Below, piece by piece: positions 1 through 13,603 of a DNA stretch of 64,000 bases. The stretch lies in NCBI GenBank assembly GCA_002633005.1, contig NMRA01000152.1, positions 233,182 to 297,181 on the forward strand, written 5' to 3'. The translations under genes were made by a program, and so were the position numbers. The notes beneath the pieces are model-generated. The model was not told the origin of the DNA, made no database searches, and saw nothing but the letters and a program-made list of their open reading frames with translations. The stretch comes from Phoronis australis (Eukaryota > Phoronida > Phoronidae). Position 1 is the stretch's first letter, and every line of letters starts with the position of its first letter.

Positions 1-64
1 AAATCCAATCGAAGTGATTTATTAACCGGGTGTATTGTTGGCGGTATAGTTGCAATAACCGAAG

Positions 65-305
65 TGTCGCTAATTTTTGCATGTAAAATTACAACAGTTA
101 CGCTTGAATCAGAAATTTTAGACATTTTCGGAGTAGTGAACCTTCTGAAAGATGAACCTTCGGAGTGGTGAACCTTCGGGGTAGTGAACCTTCGGAATAG
201 TGGGCTGCTCCCATTTCCTGCGATGTAAGGAACTTCTAAAAAATACAATCAGATGAAAAATTACGTCAGTAATTTTCCGACTAAATATTTCTGTTCTGTT
301 GTTCA
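65..305. repeat. Dispersed repeat copy 1 with short minisatellite
   Basis: The block shares its order of motifs with 2500-2697: a GTGAACC(T/G)TCGGA(A/G) array, then TGGGCTGCTCCCATTTCC-like sequence, then GACTAAATATTTCTGT. Between about 126 and 205 a unit of roughly 18 bases, containing AGTGAACCTTCGG, is repeated about four times. No protein is supported. The rest of 1-644 shows nothing recognisable. Confidence 0.6.
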
Positions 306-644
306 AGTTTGCGAGCAACCGTCGCGACATCCGTTTCTGGTATTACAAATTCCGTCTTATCTCAGGAACATACATGTAGAGCCGAGAGCCATCGTTGCCG
401 TGGATAGTCTACAGATTTCCCTTCCCCATCATTAAACTGCGTCAAGCGCCTTACCAAAATCTGGAGTGTCGACTTTTGGAAAAGGTCCATCTTTCTAGAA
501 ACCCCCAGCGCAATGCTGGCTGCGGGCCTGTATTCACAATAAGACCGAGCTCAGAGGAGTGTAGGAGACACCTTTGTGCAATGCTCGACTGTCAGCCAGT
601 GAAGGCCATGATTCGCCCCAGGTCTCCCAAACAGGAGTCCCGAC

Positions 645-1857
645 CAGTGGCGGATCTACGTTTTCAGCAAGGGGGGGGGTAGGATTCCCGCCAAGATCGA
701 ATCCTAGGCGCGTAGCGCCGAGCGAGGGGAAGGTCGAGAGGGGGGTTTCCCCTCCCGTGTAAGATATTTTTTGTTTTTGTAGCCAAATAGTGAAATTTCC
801 ATGCATCCTGGTAAGTTTCTGTCACTTTACATGTCTCTGGAGTTTTTCTTAAGATAATTAAAAACCGTTCTCGATTTCGTCACATGAACTTGGCACATAA
901 GTTTCGTGAAACCATATTGTGCACATCTGGGTATGAGTCACGCCACCTGCAAAAATTTTGTTGGAACATCTGCTTACACACACCTTTTTTAGCATACGAA
1001 AAGTCGTATACGAAAAAGTGTGGTGTGTATACAGGGGTTTAGACAATTTCCAAATATTCAAGAGCATAATTAAGGAGCACCGACGGGGCGTAAAAACTTG
1101 AATATCAGATGATCGCGTAACAGCAGCCTCAAGTTCTTTAAGAACGAAAACCTGTGCTGTTAGTCCGGAAATAAACATGTGTTCTGTCTCGTTACGAGAA
1201 AAACTGGCGAACGATGGTGCTCTCAACTCATAGTCTATTATTAAAAGCGACAATAAATAATTAGGTATCACTTTATTAAGCTGAATCACTTTGACAACAA
1301 TTGAAAAACGTGAAACCTATCAGGAAACAAATCCTCTGAAAACAGTTTCACGGAACCAAAACATCCTGTGCACAGTGGTGAAAAGATACACTGGACTAGT
1401 TTGCAGAGGGACCAGATGTACACTGAGAGTACACAAAAAGCTGACCTGGTAGTCCGTCGCGAGACCAAGAGTACACTGACCTGTGCTTATTATCCTTATA
1501 AAAACAGACGATCTGTCGCGGGACCGAACAGTACTGGCTGAGATAAATAGTTTTACAAAGCACACTTTGGTAAACAAATCACAAGACTAGTTCGCCGAGG
1601 GACCAGAAGTACACTGAAACTCAACATCTTCACAAATCAAGCTGGCCTGGTCCGTCGCGAGACCTAAAGTGTACTATGCAAAAAATTTTGAGTGAACCCC
1701 CCTCAATTTTTTCCAAGTTGGTTTACTTGGGGTTTACACACGCTGGCGGTGCCGTTTTTGTTTTGCTGGAGACGCTTTTGTTTTTTTTTTAAATTTTTGG
1801 GTCCAGGCCCGAGGGGGGGTTTAAACCCCCTGAACCCCCCCGTAGATCCGCTTCTCG
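645..1857. mobile_element. Non-autonomous hAT-like element (copy A of the 1-kb repeat)
   Basis: The left end reads CAGTGGCGGATCTAC and the right end carries its inverse, GTAGATCCGC (1842-1851). CAGNGGCGGATC is a common hAT terminal motif. Poly-G/poly-C stretches lie just inside both ends. The first kilobase is about 95% identical to 51410-52409, apart from a roughly 38-base stretch absent from that copy. A minus-strand reading frame at about 1080-1289 is conserved in both copies but resembles no protein I know. The inner part carries repeated 'gaccagatgtacactga / ccgtcgcgagacc' motifs. No transposase is present. The 8-bp target duplication is not clear. Confidence 0.6.
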
Positions 1858-2499
1858 GGCCGACCTCAAACCACTGAGCCACACAGCCATTACTCTGATT
1901 GTCTGCTTATGAATTGTAACAAACATGAATAAATTATTGTATTTGTGTCCACTTAGTAGCCATTTAATTGGTGTGCAAAATTGACTAGTTCTTAATACAT
2001 TGATTTCATTCTTTACAAATGAGCTCAGTTCCAATCACTGCCAATCGTGATTCTTGAATCTAACTAACGACTCATTCTCAAGCACATCTCGGGCACGAGT
2101 CAGGGCTGCGGCGACTAACGGTTCTAAATCAAAATACGGCTGAATGGGGCTCATTGACTTCGTGAAGCCTGGCAGGGACAGGGTAGCCTCTGTCAGTGCT
2201 AGTTCGACCCGCCGAGTGCGTGGTTCCGGTGGGTGAGGTTCAGGCAAGGCCCTTTCCGAAGTCGCGCTGTGAAATGATGCGACCTTGATGGATTTGATGA
2301 ATGTATCGTGGTTGATAATTCATCAATATTCCCACTCCATATTTTTTTAAAATGCAATAACGTTCTCATTTGTCCGTGTTCGTTAGACATGCGGGCAATT
2401 TCGCATGCGCATGAAATCCAAACAACTCCGTGAAGGTAGCCTATTTTAGTGCGGACGTTGCTTTCGGCCGGTCGTTGAATGTATGTATCATTCATTTTT
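1858..2499. other. No recognisable gene
   Basis: Two short minus-strand open frames exist (about 70 and 98 codons), but neither has a recognisable motif or splice context. I see no RNA gene or transposon end here. Confidence 0.5.
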
Positions 2500-2697
2500 G
2501 CATGTCGTGTAAAGAATACGCCGAGTTGACTAAAGTTCGATCCTTCGAAGTAGTGAACCGTCGGAATGGCGAACGGTTTGAGTAGCGGGCTGTTCCCATT
2601 TCCAACGACGTAGGCCTAAGCCCACTTTTAACACGCAATATAACTAGATAAAAAATCGTGAAGTTATTATCCGACTAAATATTTCTGTCCGAGTAGT
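2500..2697. repeat. Dispersed repeat copy 2
   Basis: This is a diverged copy of the 65-305 block: AGTAGTGAACCGTCGGAATGG, then GGGCTGTTCCCATTTCC, then CCGACTAAATATTTCTGTCC. It lacks the clean short-unit array of copy 1. Confidence 0.55.
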
Positions 2698-2783
2698 TTA
2701 GGGCCTAATCATTCATTTAAGCACGCCTGATTTGAAAATTGGCAGGAATTAGTAACGCGAGAACGTTTCGCATGCGCGCAGTC

Positions 2784-2919
2784 GGGGGGGGGGGGNNNNN
2801 NNNNNNNNNNNNNNNNNNNNNNNNNNNNNNNNNNNNNNNNNNNNNNNNNNNNNNNNNNNNNNNNNNNNNNNNNNNNNNNNNNNNNNGGGGGGGGGGGTTC
2901 GAACGAGCCCCCCCCCATT
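2784..2919. other. Assembly gap flanked by poly-G and poly-C
   Basis: A 91-base N run (2796-2886) is bracketed by G tracts of 12 and 11 bases, with a C tract at 2911-2919. The flanks resemble the G-rich inner ends of the hAT-like elements at 645 and 45171, so the gap probably hides such an element. Homopolymers explain why assembly failed. Confidence 0.8.
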
Positions 2920-3118
2920 TGGCGATGTGGTCCGCCTCTGAGCGACAAAAAGTCCGAGAAAATGAGGCATAAGTCCATTAAACATTCGCAAACGCGTAAT
3001 TCACAGTGGTGCACCCGTTTTTTTTTAGTCCGCCCACTTTTTTGTTACCAAGAGGTCCACAAAGTCAGGAATTCGAGCCCTCCACATTGAAGGCTGGGTG
3101 CGCGCATGTTTTGGACCA

Positions 3119-3264
3119 CATTACAGTGGCGGATTCAGATCGAGGGGGCCAAGGGGGCCATGGACAGTTCGGGGGTTCGAATATCTGACGGGCAAAATCC
3201 TGCCGGGCTAATACTCTGCCCTGGCCCCCCTAACTCAAAATCCTGGATCCGCCCATGCATTACA
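3119..3264. mobile_element. Short hAT-like MITE with target duplication
   Basis: The element begins CAGTGGCGGATTCAG and ends CTGGATCCGCCCATG, imperfect inverted repeats of hAT type. The sequence CATTACA occurs on both sides (3119-3125 and 3258-3264), close to an 8-bp hAT target duplication. The interior is G-rich on the left and C-rich on the right. A related copy lies at 45171-45329, sharing 'ctgacggg', 'aatactctgccctg' and 'ctaactcaaaatcctggatcc'. Confidence 0.7.
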
Positions 3265-6200
3265 TCCGAATTCAGCCGTCCAGTTCCGTGCGTCCTTTCT
3301 TCGGAAATGTCCAGAGTGAGAGACCGTCATGCAGATCAATTTTGCAAAAAGTGGTACAAAATCCGTAGCAAATAGTTTTTGGTGAGGAGATAGGTATGAA
3401 AAAACTATCAGGGCAGATTTGCATTCGTTTTTTTATAACACTGTGCAAGCCGGCTGTCCAATATGAATATGCTGTAGGACTCTCAATGCATTACTTCCTT
3501 GTTTTTGATGTCAACACCAGACGACGCTGATGCAAGACTTTGGCACATGGTGTGACCATCTTTCTACATTATGACCATAGACTTCACTGACTCGATGATC
3601 GAGGTGAAAGGCGTGGTGAAGTTGTGCTGGCTGCCGATTTCCTGATTGTTTTGTGTAAAAGACTTCGACAGAGAGGTATTTAAGTTATAGGGAGTGTAGC
3701 GTGGCACTCTTTCAACACAAAAAAATCATAGAATGTGGAATCTATAGTACTAGTAGTAGTAGCAAGGACTTGTACTGTTTGTGCGTGGATTGTTCATGCA
3801 CGGAGACATCTCAACCTACCGGTTCCATGAGGCTTGACACTCCTTGGTAGTAGTACACGGTACTGCAGTACTGACTGAACACGCCGAGTGAAAGTCACTG
3901 TCGTACACCACACTGGTTAGTTTACTAATCAGTCAATGCTCCACTTCCTACCTTCAGTTGCCCGGGGAGTCACTTCGCAAACTAACTTAACACTGGAAGA
4001 ACTTTGAAGGTATAAGTTAAGTAAACGCACCTCACAATAATGCCGTTATGTTTTGTTTTGACTTTGTTAACCAATCCTGACCTCATGTGACCTAGGTAAA
4101 CATTGAAGTAGGCTATAGTTTTTAATCATTTAGCAAAAACTGTATGTTGTGAATTTAGTTGTGCCTTGGTAAGTCTATTTTACATGGAATTTTTTAATAT
4201 GAAACATTTGAAGAGTCAGCACCTTGGATTTTCATGTTACAAATACAAATAAAAAATGGGACACTCTAGACAGGTAACTGTCTAAAAACTACAGGTATTT
4301 CCATGACTCACTGGGACCAGTGTGCCAAAGCAAAGGATGAACACGACTAATTTCACAAGACAAACAATTTAAAACCATAACAAGATAAGTTTTTACAACA
4401 TAGTGTGATCCATGATTAAATAAGTTAATAACTACCCGGCAAGAAATAATAAGTGAAAAAATTTTTAAGCCCGTAATGGAATTTAATTGATCTCCTGCTG
4501 AAATTCCTGCTACCAAGGTCAAGGTCACTACACATTGAACAGGAGTGGGACAACAAATATGAAAATGAATCTTGCAAAGGTTGTTTGAATTTAGTGGGTG
4601 AAAGTGGATTGCTATTTGATGCGCTGAAGCTTGTTCTAAGATCCAAGTTTCTTCAGCTGTTGATAGGAAATGGCTTCAATATGAGCCGGGGAGACATCAT
4701 TACATTCCATTCTCTTGGAGTGTAAAAATCAAGAAATTTCTACTATCATGATCTAATCTAGAATTACGCTCCACTGATTAAACTTGTCAAGCAACCCTTA
4801 TGTGTTGGTAAACAATACTGTGGTTAAGCTGGTCAGAGCTTACTGTCACACAAGTTAAGGAATCAACAGTTCTAATTTCTATTTGTTTTTTTCCATTCGA
4901 ATTTTTTGGTGAAAGTAATTCACACCAAAACATATGTGCTTCACAACATTTGTTGAAAATCATTTGTAAATAGTATTTTTAAATATCAATTAGCGTCAGG
5001 CGCGCTGGATTATGTGAGCTTATCAGATGAAAGCAGACAATAAGAGAGCTGGACTATATAAATATTGGTTTGCCACTGTCAAACTGATAACAGCATGGCT
5101 ATATCCCGCCGACTGGCTGACCAGTCAATCAGGATACTCATTCCACTGCGAGGGTGCTTAACAGAGTCAAGAAAAGTGCAATGCGGCTATAAATTTACGA
5201 AAATTGGCCCACCCAAAAGTATGCTCATGGGTAATTTTCCATTTCCCAAAAGTATGCCATGGGCACATTTTCAGTAACTGTTTAATGTTTTAAAAATCTG
5301 ATGGATTGTTCTAAAAATATGTAATAAGTAAATAAGTTTTAATGTAAACTTTGTTTATTTTGGCAAGACATTATATTTTGAGATTGGGATTTCACTGAAT
5401 GACTACCATTTGTCCCACGCCACATGTCATAGACTGTTGTTGTTGTGGTATCTCCATAAGGAAACTGTAGAATTTGTTCATATTTTTTACCAATGTGTTG
5501 GTGTTACATCTCCGGGCGCGAGTCACTTTGGGTGAGCGTGACATCATTTTCAAGGTCACAGCGAGAGAATCAAGTTTTTGCCTAGAAAATGGCATTGACA
5601 CGATATCTCCTGAAAGAAGCTGGGGATATGGTTCCAAAAGTACCTCAGAAACAAGCTAGGAGTTCTTCCCGCCATTTTGCTCACAGTGTGTCTTAGCTGC
5701 TCACTGTGCTAATTTAAGTAACAAATCTAACTAGTGGTAACTCAAAATGTCACCAGATGAAAGCTAGAAAATAACTCGCAAGTATTCAGTCTTCACTGTT
5801 TATTGGTTACAGCAAACTACGAATGATCGTAACCTGAAAGAACAGAGACAGGGGTAAATACTAGGCGGCTAGGGTGAATAGCAAGCGCCATCTATACGTC
5901 ATAATTCTCTAAAAGCAAGTTTTTGATCAGCGTTTGGAGCGTGTTAGTTTTTCAAGGTATTCTTGATGGAAAAGATCACAACTGTAGGGATATCTCATGT
6001 TAAGTATGGTGAAGAAGTTAGGACTGTGGAATGTTGGTCCAGTCAAGTCAAAAAGGTGGCAATTCGTGACAGAAGATCATCACGCTGATCTAAAATCTGT
6101 TCCCACTGCGAACTAGTCAGGAAGTAACTTTAATGGGAAAGCAGCTTAACTCTTTGAAGCATGATATATAATTGGCCTTTGTATCAGCTCCCAGCCTCCC

Positions 6201-7449
6201 AGCCATGATAAAGACCGTTGGCCCCTGCTGTGTATGTGCTTAGCAATTAATGCAACTGATGTCTGCATACTCACTAAAAGGGAGATATTTATTAGGATAT
6301 AAAAGAATCAGTCAAGCCACATCGCTCTGAATAAACTTATAACAAAACGATTCAGTGTCATCTGGACATTTTAGCAAATTGCTGTTAAACTGTGTGAAAT
6401 AGGAGTAATTTGGTGATAAACTTACTTCAATTATGAACCTAAATAACCTGTGTATCATGCAAAGTATCCTTTGAGAGATCCAGCAATTCCAGCTGGCTCA
6501 TCAATTACAAGGTCTACGATTAATATCGATTGTTTTAACCACACTCACAGTGAATCATTAAAGACACCTGGAGGATGTCTTCGTAAAATAGCAATCTTTT
6601 TACTGCTGTTTATAAACAATCAACTTTATTACCCAATAATATGATCATTTTGGGCACTGAGGGGTTATAGACGGTTGTTCACACACAATAGGCCTTTTGA
6701 AATTCATGTATCACAAGATTCACCCCCTTGCGAAATGTCAACAAACAAACAATAAATTTTACCCGACAACGCATTGTTTGTCAGGTAAAATGGCAGTTTG
6801 GAAAGAAAAATAGTTCATGGTCCTGGCTGAGAGGACATTTGGATTCTAAATTGCAGAGCCTGTAGTGGTGGTAAAACATATTTACTTCGAAGTCATTTTC
6901 AAACTCAGTAGAAAGAAAGCGTAGTGTGTGAAATTTAAGTAATACAGTGAACCCTTAAATCGCTCGTGTCCCACGTTCCAGAATAAAAAATTCAGCAGTA
7001 ATTTCCGTGTCCCAAATTTTGGAAACTGTTTCCCAAGTTGGGAAATTTTTACATTTATTATCCTTCTGTGGGAGATTTTTTGCACAAAACCAATTCTTCT
7101 GGCACAATGACAGTCAGGTGAGATTTTGCCTGCTGGAGAAACATGCCTGATAGAAGGCCAAATTTCAGGAGACAGACTGGAGTTGTTAAAAACGTCCAGT
7201 AAATGTCCCAGTGACCTTTTTTCCAACAACTTTCCAACTGTTGGGGAATGCCTAGACTATCAACTCACCATCTTACTAGAAGTTTTTAAGGATAGACTGA
7301 TTATAAAGCAGATTGGCTAGCATGTTTTTGGATTGTCAGTCAGAGGACTGAAATGACCTAGTGGCTCATGGGTTGGAATCTGAAATTAGGGAGGGGTCTA
7401 CCACAACAGTGTCTAGTGTAGAAAATTCAGGTTGAAGGAGGTTGATCAG
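3265..7449. other. Intergenic, no gene recognised
   Basis: AT-rich DNA with only short scattered open frames (the longest is 115 codons, minus strand, 6882-7229) and no coherent splice structure or known domain. A TAG trinucleotide run lies near 3749-3762. I see nothing else. Confidence 0.5.
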
Positions 7450-8035
7450 TGGGTTTGTTACCTTTTTATGCAACCACGAATTTATATGTGGACCATTATG
7501 CTGTCATCTCCGTCCGTCTAGCATCCGTCCGGTGTCCGTCTGGCATCCGTCCGGCGTCGGTCTGTCTGGCATCCGGCGTCCGCTGCTCTCTCCAAAATGT
7601 CTTGACGTATGTTCATAAAATTTTGCACGTGTTCCTCTTGTGGATGGGACGGCATGAGCGAACTTTCGGATAGATCCAACTACCGGTGTGCCCACTAGTG
7701 GATCTTTACAGGATCTTTATTAAATTTAGTATGTGAATTTATATGAAGGTAATTAACAGACGGCGACTTTCAGGTGGATGGAACGAACGCTGCGCCCACA
7801 ATAAAGTGGCAATTAATTCATTTTGTTCTGTTTTCCTTTGTTTCTCTGAAGTTCCTTGACAGATTTTTATGAAATATGGCATATGTTCCCGTTTTTGGAT
7901 GGATTGTATGTTTTTGCACATTCTAGTGGCCATTTTTATGATACAGATAAATAAGTTAAACCCTAAAAGCACATCATTTGCGATGCATTCGTGGGCACAT
8001 TTCAATGCTCCGCGTTGCTCTTGTATTTGATGGTA
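7450..8035. repeat. Dispersed repeat with 'tccgtc' array
   Basis: It carries a degenerate (C)ATCCGTCCG(G) array at 7508-7580, followed by motifs such as 'ttttgcac', 'tttttatgaaat' and 'cgtgggcacatttcaatgctccgcgttg'. The last part recurs at about 32630-32660, and the same style of repeat occurs at 31290-32660 and 55960-56165. It is non-coding. Confidence 0.55.
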
Positions 8036-8543
8036 TTTGCTACACTACGTTTCCTGACTTTTGGCAAAGAAATGTTTAATAATTATTGTTGATTTGATTT
8101 TTATTGCTGCTTACTATCCAATTTGATCTGCATGTCTGCTGAAATTGTCAAAATTGTAGCACATTTCTGATGTGACTGAAAAATAGGGCTTTATCCTGCA
8201 TGCTGTGTAAAAACCAGTTTAAACCAGATTTTGTATTGGCAAAATAAACAGATGATAACAGAAGCCATTCCTCCTTGCATTCCCTTTGACATGTTTATGT
8301 GCAAGGTTATAAGACAAGTGACCACTGGCTCCAACTTATCCAGTTGACGTCTTCTGTTCTACTTTTAAATTAGTGCAAACTCTTGGTAAGTGTTGGTAAT
8401 TATGGGCTCGGGGTATGTCATGCTATGGTATACATGCATGCGAGTTTCTTTAGTCTATGTTTGCACTTGATGACCCCTAGACTCAGGGTACTAATTCGTC
8501 ACATTCATTTGCTATGTAAAGGAACAAAAGTTCTGAATGTATA

Positions 8544-8699
8544 CAGTGCTGTAGTGGTAAAATAAGAGGTAAGTAGGCGCCCAAAGCCCACCGTACCACC
8601 TCGAACACTGAACGTAACTTACGGTGCGTAGGCGCTACGTTCAAATGCCAAAAGGTGGTTGGCTGCACCTACGTGCGCCTATGCCCCACAACAGCACTG
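8544..8699. mobile_element. MITE, CAGTGCTGTAGTGG family, copy 1
   Basis: The terminal inverted repeats are CAGTGCTGTAGTGG and CCCCACAACAGCACTG. Flanks AATGTATA and AATATATA match at 7 of 8 bases, consistent with a hAT-type target duplication. The interior has partly self-complementary 'gtaggcgc' segments. About 90% identical to 37152-37313. Confidence 0.75.
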
Positions 8700-11600
8700 A
8701 ATATATAAATTAGACATGTGAAACTTTAGGTTCTTAGTTCAATTTTAGCCAATAGCCTGTTGAACTGGAATTGTTTAGTCCATAAGGCATGCATGGAATT
8801 TTTAATGTACAAATTGCAGGAAACTTAAAGTTGAGCTCTGGTACCAATTACTGTAGGTAGACAAGGCCTAAAAGAGCACCAAAATGAGTCTTAAGAAAGA
8901 CAAGTTAGGGTGTATGTATTGACAAAACAATTACTGGAGCCATTTTCTGTTGTGGAAGTGACCCTTTGAAATCGTAGGGATTTATGTGATATGTCCTGAG
9001 ATCAGGGTACAGTCTTTTGTGTGGCTTAACCGACAGGAATACCTCCTATTCAGATTCAAGGAGCAAATGATGATCTCATGTCTCAGTCTGTCAAAAACAA
9101 ACTCATGATTTGTGGTCTGTCGCAAAATTGATTTCGCCACGTAGTTTTGAGAAGAAGTCATTTGCCAGTTGTCTGTATGGCTGTCAGGCGAATTCAAGGT
9201 CACTATAAATTGTAACCTATTTCAAATCAAAAGATAAGAATGTGACTACCTTACGTACTTTGGAGAACAATTAAAGTTGTTAAAAAATTGGATAGTGTTG
9301 ATGCCTGAACATGATTTTAACAGCTTTAAAGTTGGCGGGGGATGGGGTGTCATTGCCACGTTTAGGGTGATGACCGTTAGGAGAATGCCAGGTGATTTAT
9401 TGGATCCAATTTTAATTTAAATGATAAGGATATGCCCTTCCTGAGTTACATAGCAATAAAATTCTCCTTTGTTCTGGAGGCAAGAAAATGCCTGTTTTCA
9501 TTAATCTGGTTTTGGAATGTCAGGCACATTTTCACAGGTCATGTCCTTGCAAAACCATCCACTGATTAAAAGTATATGGCCATGGAAATTTTACCAATGT
9601 AACCATTTAAAAATACCGGAATTGATAGGTATCTTGTTGAAGAAAGGCATTTTGTTTGCTTCAAAATTAACCTGACAAATGGTCTTTATCCACGTGCTCC
9701 GCATTCTCTAATTTCTTTAATTGGTGTCAGGAAGCCAAAGAACTTGTCACGCATTCATGGATATTTGTCAAATTCATCTAACTTTTACCCATTGGAGTTG
9801 CAGCCCACAACAGAAGTAGTACTTCATTGACAATGGAAAAACAAATTATACCGGTAGATTAATGCAGCCTAAGAACCTGGTTCCTAGATGCAGCCAAGAA
9901 AAACTCGCAAAGAATACGACAACAACTAAGAACATATGGAACTCCAATGACGTGAAAATGCCAGGCTACAAAAGTTCTTGATGGATATTGTGGCATTGTG
10001 GGTAAATGTAGCGAGATTCGAGTGTCGTTGCGTAATCTGGGACTGCCCTATTTATTCTGTGACTTTGGAGTGCAAATATGCTTGTGAAGAATCTTGATGT
10101 TTTAAACGGTTGAACATAATGTTTAACAGCTCTTAAAGCAGACGGACATTACTATGTTTTCGTTTTTAACCCGTGTCATCATTTCATTTTTCATTTGCAT
10201 GTTGAGTTTCCTTAATTATAGTGGAAGTCAGTCCTTAAGGCTCTTGTACTTAGTGGAATTAGCTGGTTCATGAGGCCACGGCCTGATAGACTCTGAAACT
10301 GTTGAAAAGTGCAACGACCCTCTGTGAGACCGACCATTTGTTCAGAATCGAGGGCGTATTTAATTTTCTTTTTATGTTATCTGCCATGGTTCAAACACTG
10401 CATAAGCACGCTGTCAAAATCTACTATATTATATTGGTTAGCTGAAATAAGTTGACAAAATTTTGAACAAATAATAGCCAAGGAGAAAAGTTATAATTTT
10501 TTATTCAAATTTGTTCTTTTGCTCACAGTCAAATGCAAACAACCCCAAATATAAGGCCATGACCTAATTTTCAAACGTTAAGCAGCATACTCGAAGATAA
10601 GCCCATGTTTCAGTGCTGTTGCCTTCCTGGGAAGTACCAGCTGGTATCCCATCTATGGAAGGCAAAGCAAAAAAAAAAAATAAAAACACTTTACTATAAT
10701 TGTGCAGGAATTGAAGAAATAATTTTCAAAGCAAGAATGTTCAATTCTCATTCATAAAGTGAGTTCACTCAAAGTCCAAATGAAAAGAGAACGTGTCACT
10801 TGCTGTAAGAAATTGTTTCAGAAAATAAAAAAATAACATGCCACAAAAATAACGCCGTAAAAATGTGACTATCGCAGAACAAAAAAAATGTTGCAGAAAA
10901 AACTTTAACTTGCTAGGAGTCTCATGACTGCGTTTTCCTGACGTTCAGTGACTTTACCAGACATAGAGGGTTGTGAGCATGTGATAACATCTAGCTTCTT
11001 TGTTAACTGCCAAGCACAATCTTTTGTCTGGTATGACAACAGGCAGGCCATTTATCTACCAGGCTTATTAGAGACCACTTGTGAACACAGTGAAACCTAG
11101 AGCGAATTGGTACGTTCTGAAAGAATAGATTGTCGTAACTTCGGTTGTAGTTGGGTGGTTTTGGCGATTCAAAAACTAAACACGATCACCATTTGACGAG
11201 GATTTCAGAAATGCTATTGGTTTATGTTCAAATATGTTATAACTAAACTTTTATTTTTAACAGCACAGCTCAGTCAGGTTAGATATGATCTTATTAGAGA
11301 TTAGAGCAATTATCGAACAAAAGAGAGCTGGCCCTCCAACCCTAAATACCAGAATGGAGTTAATCAGATATTGGCTACAGGGGTCATCTTCCCAACTTGT
11401 TGTTGGGCTACAGAATCGAACAAGTTGGGAGCAACGGGAAAACGCCGTAATGTGACAACTCTGGACCACGTGACCAAATCATTCATTTGAAGCAAGATAG
11501 CTGAGGCAGTTGGAGAACGTTTGGCTCTGGTGGCTACAATAGTCAATGATCCACATTTTATATGTGATGGCAAGGCATTGCTCAACTAAGCCCCTGTGTA

Positions 11601-13603
11601 CGTAAGCAGTATCCGTGTCGTCAAGTTGAAGTCGCGTGTTGCTGTATGGTCACATGCTCCTAAATGGTTATGTGGTCCTCGCATGATGATATTTTTGCTG
11701 GCGCCATTTTTTATCGACAACGAGTGGTGTGTCTGTTTTGAACCAGCGCAGATGATGTGATTCTTTGGCGTGAATGACATGCTTTGCAGTGGCTCCTCAT
11801 ACTGTCACCGAAATAATCAAAAAGAACAATTACATGCCTTAGCGGCACACCCTCTTGTCATATCCTGCAGGATTTCATCATATCTGAAATCCTATTTGTT
11901 GATTTTTGACCTCGGGTCATGACAAACGATCGCCATCAAGCACCTATGTCGAGACAAGGGTCGAGAAGACATACATCTTTCGATATTACCCGACAACTCG
12001 TGAATTTGACATCAAGCTGTCATGAAGCAGTGAACATGAGTGCACTTTTTATCGGTGACATTGTCGTTGATGAAAAATCATATCGTGCCTATTAGCCATT
12101 AAGGGTTGCTTGTATGGACATGCCAAACCAAGGTAATTAAGTTCACTATGGTTTGTTCTCCTTATGTCTCTCTGTACCTGGGGTTATCTTGTTAGTACAC
12201 TAGGCACTAACTGCAGGGAGTGTCTGAAACTGACGTTATCTTGATATGTAAATAATGTTTTTTTTATATGCAGTGTTTGCCCACTGCACCTTTGATAATC
12301 TATACAGGGAGGACATTTTGCTAGAATTACATGTACCTTTGAATATAACTATTCTTCACTTATTTGGTTTGGAATAACTGCCATTTTGCTGTAAATTACA
12401 AAAACATGTATGAAATGTTGTTTTATGACACTATACAAATCATATGAATAATAGACTAAATATTTGTTGGCCTGTAGCTGAGAAATTTGACAAAATAAAT
12501 TCAGTTCTCCCCCATAGTATGCGCTGCAGAGGATTATGGGTAATGATGCAGGAAATGATCTAAATGAAAGCGTCCTAACGGAGCGTCACTTGGTGAAATA
12601 GACTTGGTGAAATAAGAGAGTATATTATGATTGACAACAAAAGCAACAACTCTTTAGACGACAACACTCATGTGACTATACGGGTGCAGAGGACGACTTC
12701 AGAGACCATGGCCTTGCCAACAACACTGTCAAAAACACTGGCAATGCTGCTTGCAACACCGACAACACCACCCATGAAAATGACGTCACGAACTCCAACA
12801 CTGGTGACATACAATAGTGGTGAACTCGTATCAATCGGGAAGACATTGCTGACATTGCCGGCATGCACACCGCCAAAACATTTGATTTCAGAAAGACCCG
12901 TCTCAGAGCTGCTAGAGATACAGCGCGATAAATTATTCAATGAAAAAAGAGTCATCCATAACAAGAATGAATGGAATACTGCAGATAGCTATTGACAAGA
13001 TCTGTTTACATACCATTTCTTAGAATTCCTCAAAGCACTTGTGAGCTAGAGCTCTGTGAAACAAAATGGGAAAAATGGCCATTGTAACACTACCATTAGT
13101 CCAAAAACAATAGGCCTCAAGCTTTTAACGTGATACAAATGTTTTGTAAATTTCATATTGATCGGGTGAAACATGCAACCTGTAGCATGCATATGTCAAA
13201 AGAGCAGCAAGGAATCTGTCAATAAAGGAGCAATCATATCAGATCAGGTAACCTCGAAAACCTCGAATAACCCAAGAATGGCAAATCATGAAATGGTTTA
13301 CACATTCGATAATTCTCAACAAAATCTCTCCACATACCAGATAGAAGAAGAACACCTTAACATTGGCTGAGTTAAAGCTCCTGAAAGTGAAAATTTGAAA
13401 ATGCTTGTTACAGCACCTTGTGTCTTTTTTCAATCAAATTAAATAATCCCCTAGCTCTGGAGAATAAATATACTATTGTGTAAACTTCACGTGGATTGGA
13501 GAAACGTAGCCTGTGTGGTGTGAACATAAAGCATGCTGACTAACTTTAGGACACAGGAACATTACGTACTTGCTGAATTTCATTCCCCCAAGCAATTACA
13601 GTA
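8700..13603. other. Intergenic upstream of the transporter gene
   Basis: No gene is recognised. An A-rich run lies at 10669-10681. One plus-strand open frame of 122 codons (12627-12995) is rich in Thr, Ser and Asn, has no recognisable domain and sits 1.1 kb upstream of the transporter start. It could be a chance frame or an untranslated exon, and I do not call it a gene. Confidence 0.45.

Noticed and set aside
858-1289. 143-codon minus-strand frame, partly conserved at 51767-52018
   Set aside because: Conservation follows from both sites being copies of one transposon tail. No protein motif is visible.
2709-3014. Open frames spanning the N run at 2796-2886
   Set aside because: They are open only because Ns and poly-G/poly-C contain no stops.
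7500-7580. Short repeated 'tccgtc' units as a possible CRISPR or microsatellite gene feature
   Set aside because: Irregular units without spacers, inside an interspersed animal repeat.
12627-12995. 122-codon plus-strand frame upstream of the transporter
   Set aside because: Low-complexity Thr/Ser/Asn composition, no domain, no splice link to exon 1.
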